From contig JAFYBI010000170.1 of NCBI GenBank assembly GCA_017540285.1, positions 1-9,651 of the forward strand: a DNA stretch of 9,651 nt, given 5' to 3'. A model generated the notes under the pieces. The model saw only the letters and a program-made list of their open reading frames with translations. It ran no database searches and had not been told where the DNA came from. Both the position numbers and the translations under genes were made by a program. The first letter of the stretch is position 1, and the number at the start of each line of letters is the position of its first letter. Shown here one piece after another: positions 6,291 through 9,651 of the stretch. The DNA comes from Clostridia bacterium (GTDB taxonomy: Bacteria > Bacillota > Clostridia > Oscillospirales > CAG-272).

Positions 6291-7712
6291 TCAGAGGGCA
6301 TGCACCAGATCCTTGAAGTGCCGTCCCCGCTCCTCGAAGTTCCGGAAGTGATCGAACGACGCGGACGCCGGGGAGAGCAGCACGGTATCTCCCGGCCGTG
6401 CGATCCGGGACGCTTCCCGCACCGCTTCGTCGAAATCGGCGTTTTCCGCGAGGACGAATCCCCGCTTAACGGCTTCCGGATACGCCGGATGGGCGAGCAG
6501 GACGTCACGGATCTTCGGCCCGGTATCCCCGGTGAGCACGACGGCGCGGACGTGCGATCCCGGATCGAGGACGGCCTCCGCGAGCGGCTCGTAGGGGATG
6601 TGCTTGTCGTACCCGCCCGCGATCAAAACCACGGGGGACGGCGTCGGACGGTCTGCAAGGGCGGAAAGCGCGGCGGCGGTCCGCGTCGGAGAGGAATCGA
6701 TCGAGCCGTTGTAATAGGTCACGCCGTCCCGCTCCCGCACGAATTCGAGCCGGTGCTCCACGCCGCCGAAGGTCCGCGCGACCTCCCGGATGCGCTCTGC
6801 CGTCGTGCATCCGTGCGTCACGGCAACGGCGGTCATGTAGTTCGCGACGTTGTGCATGCCGGGCAGGCGGATGTCCGCGCGGGTCATGACCGCAGCCCTG
6901 CCCTCACCGGGGAATTCGGCAAAGACTGTCTCCCCCTCGAGCCACACGCGGCTGTCCCCCGTCCGCAGCACGGCGTCGGGGATCGGGGCGAGCGAGAACC
7001 ACGTCACGGGGGTCGTCACGGGCAGCGTTTCCCCGAGCGAGCGGGTGACGCCGTTGTCATAGTTCAGCACGGCGCGGCCGGCACGGGCGAGGATTCTCGC
7101 CTTCGCTTCGATGTATTCCTCCATCGAGGTGTGCCAGTTGAGGTGGTTCGGCGTGATGTTGGTGATCGCGGCGACGTCGATCGGGGCGTCGACCGTCATG
7201 AGCTGGAAGGAGGACAGCTCCGCCGCGACGGCATCGTCCGGGGTGATGAGCGGCAGCCGGTAGAGCAGCGGTTCCCCGATGTTCCCGCCGAGGATGACCT
7301 TCCCCTTCGGCATGAGGAGCAGGGACGTCAGCGTCGTCGTGGGCGTCTTGCCGTCGCTGCCGGTGATCGCGTAAACCGGGCAGGGATGCGCCGCGAGAAA
7401 GCACTCCATCTCGGACGTGACGACCGAACCCCGCGCGCGCGCCTCGTTCAGTTCGGGCAGATCGGGCCGGATGCCGGGGGAGCGGAAGACGAGGTCCTCG
7501 TCGATGTCCCGGAGATAGCCGTCCCCGGTGATGAGCTTCGCGCCGAGCGCTTCGAGCCGGACGGCGTTTTCCCCGAGCTCCGCGGGAGACTTTTTGTCGC
7601 GGACGGTGAGGAGGGAGGCGTATTTCGCGGCGACTTCCGCCAGGGGCATATGGGAGACGCCCGCCCCGAGCAGGGTCACGCGGCGGCCGCCGAAGAGTTC
7701 CTGGAGATTCAT
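6291..7712 (-). CDS. murD: UDP-N-acetylmuramoylalanine--D-glutamate ligase (MurD) with altered motifs
   Basis: A 473-residue cytoplasmic Mur ligase that adds D-glutamate to UDP-MurNAc-L-alanine using ATP. The N-terminal UDP-binding domain has LLGAGVSHMPL (14-24). The ATP loop is GSDGKTP (118-124). GGNIG (142-146), ELSSFQ with Glu165, NITPNHLNWH (185-194) and the carbamylated-lysine motif EAKARI (Lys204) follow. The C-terminal domain has HRLEF (320-324), NGSIDSSPTRT (335-345) and LLSPASASFD (445-454). Related Clostridia enzymes, as I recall them, read GKTT, HLDWH and NDSIASSPTRT, so Pro124, Asn192, Gly336 and Asp339 are departures at conserved places. The ATG at 7712 has GAGG six bases upstream; an in-frame ATG at 7814 lies within the -35 box. 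The gene is a single unit with its own promoter and terminator, away from a dcw cluster. Family identity is firm; full activity is less so. Confidence 0.92.
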   Translation of the reverse strand: MNLQELFGGRRVTLLGAGVSHMPLAEVAAKYASLLTVRDKKSPAELGENAVRLEALGAKLITGDGYLRDIDEDLVFRSPGIRPDLPELNEARARGSVVTSEMECFLAAHPCPVYAITGSDGKTPTTTLTSLLLMPKGKVILGGNIGEPLLYRLPLITPDDAVAAELSSFQLMTVDAPIDVAAITNITPNHLNWHTSMEEYIEAKARILARAGRAVLNYDNGVTRSLGETLPVTTPVTWFSLAPIPDAVLRTGDSRVWLEGETVFAEFPGEGRAAVMTRADIRLPGMHNVANYMTAVAVTHGCTTAERIREVARTFGGVEHRLEFVRERDGVTYYNGSIDSSPTRTAAALSALADRPTPSPVVLIAGGYDKHIPYEPLAEAVLDPGSHVRAVVLTGDTGPKIRDVLLAHPAYPEAVKRGFVLAENADFDEAVREASRIARPGDTVLLSPASASFDHFRNFEERGRHFKDLVHAL

Positions 7713-7785
7713 GGATTGCCTCGCTGCAAGGAGATGGCCGTGCCCCGCGGAGAGTTCCCGCCGGACCGGCTTTCGAGATATTCCT

Positions 7786-7814
7786 ATTATATACCATCGG
7801 ACGGGATTTGGCAA
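7786..7814 (-). promoter_or_regulatory. Sigma-A promoter of murD
   Basis: On the minus strand TTGCCA (7814-7809), a 17-base spacer and TATAAT (7791-7786). The predicted start is near 7779, giving a leader of about 66 bases. A short palindrome GCCGGACCGGC (7760-7770) sits just downstream of the start; its one-base centre rules out a hairpin, so if meaningful it would be a protein site. Confidence 0.82.
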
Positions 7815-7850
7815 GAGAAATCTTCGCGGCTCCCCGCGCGTCTCCCGCCG

Positions 7851-7905
7851 TTTTCCGTATTTTCCTTCTTTTCCCTCTTTTCCCGCCCATTTCTCCGCAT
7901 TTTCC
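7851..7905. repeat. TTTTCC array with 9-base period between divergent promoters
   Basis: TTTTCC begins at 7851, 7860, 7869 and 7878, exactly nine bases apart, with varying three-base spacers. A variant TTTCTCC begins at 7890 and a sixth TTTTCC at 7900. The plus strand is almost wholly pyrimidine from 7860 to 7888. The array ends 13 bases before the -35 box of the dehydratase gene. It is non-coding on both strands. Binding site cluster or slippage-prone tract are both possible. Confidence 0.7.
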
Positions 7906-7917
7906 GCGGGGATTCGG

Positions 7918-7946
7918 TTGACAAGGCCGGCCCCTTGTGTTATAAT
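7918..7946 (+). promoter_or_regulatory. Consensus sigma-A promoter of the polysaccharide gene
   Basis: Perfect TTGACA (7918-7923), 17-base spacer and perfect TATAAT (7941-7946), with TGT (7938-7940) giving an extended -10 as well. The predicted start is near 7953, so the leader is about 104 bases. This is the strongest promoter of the window by match. Confidence 0.88.
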
Positions 7947-8021
7947 TATTTTGTATGTTCACGGGCCGCCCGGTCCGGACGTGACGCATCGTCGACAATA
8001 TCATTTACATAGAAGGCATAC

Positions 8022-8040
8022 CTCCGGCCATCCGCCGGGG
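8022..8040 (+). other. Leader hairpin before the polysaccharide gene
   Basis: CTCCGGC (8022-8028) pairs with GCCGGGG (8034-8040), one pair being T-G, around a five-base loop. No T-run follows, so it is not an intrinsic terminator. It ends six bases before the AGAGG ribosome site (8046-8050), where it could affect translation or RNA stability; no known riboswitch pattern was recognised. Confidence 0.4.
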
Positions 8041-8056
8041 CGTCAGAGGTTCCGTC

Positions 8057-9651
8057 ATGCAGGCAAATCCGAAAAAGAAGCGTTTCCACTTTGAGCCGTG
8101 GCACCGCATTGCGGCGATTCTGCTGTTTTTTGACATATTCGCCGTCAACCTCTCCTATTTCATCGCGCTCTGGCTCCGCTTCGACCTGAAATACTCCACG
8201 ATCCCCGAGCGTTACCTCACGGAATGGCTCCGGCTCGTGCCGATCTATACCGTCATCGTGCTCGTTGTGTTCGCGCTCATGCGCCTCTACCGGAGTTTAT
8301 GGCGGTACGCGAGCTATGCCGAGCTCTGGCGGACCATCGCGGCGTGCGCGATCACGTCCGGTCTGCACGCGCTGATCTCCCGCATCCTCTTCGGACGGAT
8401 GCCCATCTCCTATTACATCGTCGGCGCGGGGATCCAGCTCGTCGCGACCGTCGGCATCCGTTTTGCCTACCGCTTCCTGCTCCTGATGCGCTCCCACCAC
8501 GAAGGCGGCAGCGCGGACGAGCACGGCGTCTCCCGGGTCATGATCGTCGGCGCAGGTTCCGCGGGTCAGATGATCATGCGAGACATCCGCCGCTCCAAGA
8601 GCATCCACGACAAGGTCGTCTGCTTCATCGACGACGACGCGAACAAATGGAGCCGCTTCCTCGACGGCGTTCCGATCATCGGCGGGCGGGAAGAGATCCT
8701 CTCCGCGGCGGATAAGTACGGCGTCGACAAGATCTACCTCGCCATTCCTTCTGCCTCCGCGGAAGCGCGCCGGGACATCCTCAACATCTGCAAGGAGACG
8801 GGATGCGCCCTCAAAAACCTCCCCGGCATGTATCAGTTCGTGCTCGGCGACGTCTCCGTCAGCGCGATGAAGGATGTCTCCGTCGAGGACCTTCTCGGAC
8901 GCGAGCCCATCCGCGCGGACATGGAAGAGGTCTATCGCTTCGTGTCCGGCAAGGTCGTCCTCGTGACGGGCGGCGGCGGATCGATCGGCTCGGAGCTCTG
9001 CCGGCAGATCGCGGCGCACGGTCCGAAGCAGCTTATCATCTTCGACATCTACGAAAACTCCTCCTATGCGATCCAGCTGGAGCTGCGCGAGAAATACCCC
9101 GACCTCGACCTCGTCGTCCTGATCGGGTCCGTCCGCGACAGCCGCCGCATCTTCGGCGTGTTCAAGAAATACCGCCCCGACATCGTCTACCACGCCGCGG
9201 CGCACAAGCACGTCCCCCTCATGGAGGACAGCCCGTGCGAGTCCATCAAGAACAACGCGATCGGGACGTACAAGACCGCCTATGCCGCGATGGTTCACGG
9301 GACCAAGCGGTTCGTGCTGATCTCGACCGACAAGGCCGTCAACCCGACGAACATCATGGGCGCGTCGAAACGCCTCTGCGAGATGATCATCCAGTCCTTC
9401 GACGCGAAGATCAAAGCGGGCCGCGCGGCGGAGCTCCCGCAGCTCTTCACGCATGACGGCGTCGAGAACGCGGACAAGGACGGCACCGGACGCGTCTTCA
9501 AGCTGGCGAAGACCGAATTCGTGGCAGTCCGCTTCGGCAATGTCCTCGGCTCGAACGGCTCCGTCATCCCGATCTTCAAGAAGCAGATCGAGCAGGGCAA
9601 GCCTGTCACCGTGACACATCCCGACATCATCCGCTACTTCATGACGATTCC
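8057..9651 (+). CDS. Membrane-bound nucleotide-sugar 4,6-dehydratase (FlaA1/CapD/EpsC family), 3' end outside window
   Basis: 531 codons are visible and the frame is open at the right edge. Four hydrophobic segments (about 17-39, 62-78, 92-110, 120-143) anchor the N-terminus in the membrane. A first nucleotide-binding fold follows with VMIVGAGSAG (161-170). The catalytic short-chain dehydrogenase-like domain begins with VLVTGGGGSIGSE (301-313). Active-site features are STDKA (423-427) and MGASK (434-438), where methionine takes the usual tyrosine place as in this family. Relatives convert UDP-GlcNAc to a 4-keto-6-deoxy sugar with NAD(P), the first step towards deoxyamino sugars for capsule, exopolysaccharide or glycan linkage. 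Residues about 450-485 form an acidic loop longer than in short EpsC relatives. The ATG at 8057 has AGAGG upstream. Being the first gene after a strong promoter, it probably opens a polysaccharide operon to the right. Confidence 0.93.
   Translation, partial: MQANPKKKRFHFEPWHRIAAILLFFDIFAVNLSYFIALWLRFDLKYSTIPERYLTEWLRLVPIYTVIVLVVFALMRLYRSLWRYASYAELWRTIAACAITSGLHALISRILFGRMPISYYIVGAGIQLVATVGIRFAYRFLLLMRSHHEGGSADEHGVSRVMIVGAGSAGQMIMRDIRRSKSIHDKVVCFIDDDANKWSRFLDGVPIIGGREEILSAADKYGVDKIYLAIPSASAEARRDILNICKETGCALKNLPGMYQFVLGDVSVSAMKDVSVEDLLGREPIRADMEEVYRFVSGKVVLVTGGGGSIGSELCRQIAAHGPKQLIIFDIYENSSYAIQLELREKYPDLDLVVLIGSVRDSRRIFGVFKKYRPDIVYHAAAHKHVPLMEDSPCESIKNNAIGTYKTAYAAMVHGTKRFVLISTDKAVNPTNIMGASKRLCEMIIQSFDAKIKAGRAAELPQLFTHDGVENADKDGTGRVFKLAKTEFVAVRFGNVLGSNGSVIPIFKKQIEQGKPVTVTHPDIIRYFMTI

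Noticed and set aside
6198..8012. A 604-codon plus-strand open frame opposite murD
   Set aside because: It is a low-complexity shadow frame covering the murD terminator, gene and promoter; no motif is visible.
9400..9515. The acidic insertion at residues 450-485 of the dehydratase as a foreign domain
   Set aside because: Loops of this sort occur in Clostridia members of the family, and the conserved KTEFVAVRFGN text resumes in frame right after it.
8297..9619. A 440-codon minus-strand open frame opposite the dehydratase
   Set aside because: The composition is a run of D, V, R and L as expected from the complement of a GC-biased gene, and the plus strand encodes a complete set of family motifs.

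Overview
The window looks like chromosomal DNA from a GC-rich member of the Clostridia (Firmicutes). The reasons are strong Gram-positive ribosome binding sites, sigma-A promoters with 17-base spacers, a MurD with the Clostridia-type variant motifs, and a zinc-ribbon acyltransferase and AMP-ligase/MarR pair of the kind found in gut and rumen Clostridia. The assignment to Clostridia is inferred from protein style only. I see no rRNA, tRNA, CRISPR array, insertion sequence or phage gene.

Layout. Bases 1-2869 (minus strand) form one operon, read right to left: a PlsC-like acyltransferase with a C-terminal zinc ribbon, an ABC ATPase of the zinc/manganese-transporter type, and a major facilitator protein that runs off the left edge. 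Gaps are 14-17 bases. A 206-base divergent region holds the operon promoter and the promoter of a plus-strand XRE-family regulator (3076-3786). Two oppositely oriented terminators separate that regulator from a convergent two-gene operon (6120-3890, minus strand) of a MarR-type regulator and a long-chain acyl-CoA synthetase, joined by an ATGA overlap. Next comes a single-gene murD unit (7712-6291, minus) with its own promoter and terminator. A second divergent region (7713-8056) then leads to a plus-strand membrane-bound nucleotide-sugar 4,6-dehydratase (FlaA1/CapD/EpsC family) that is cut by the right edge.

Theme. Most genes concern the cell envelope: lipid acylation, fatty-acid activation, peptidoglycan precursor synthesis and the likely start of a surface-polysaccharide locus. 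There is no clear new multi-gene system. The more unusual points are as follows. The MFS protein appears to lack about three central helices in frame. The ABC ATPase has lost its H-loop histidine and has no permease beside it. MurD carries replacements in two normally invariant motifs. A MarR-type palindrome lies just downstream of a near-consensus promoter. A TTTTCC array with a 9-base period sits between two divergent promoters.
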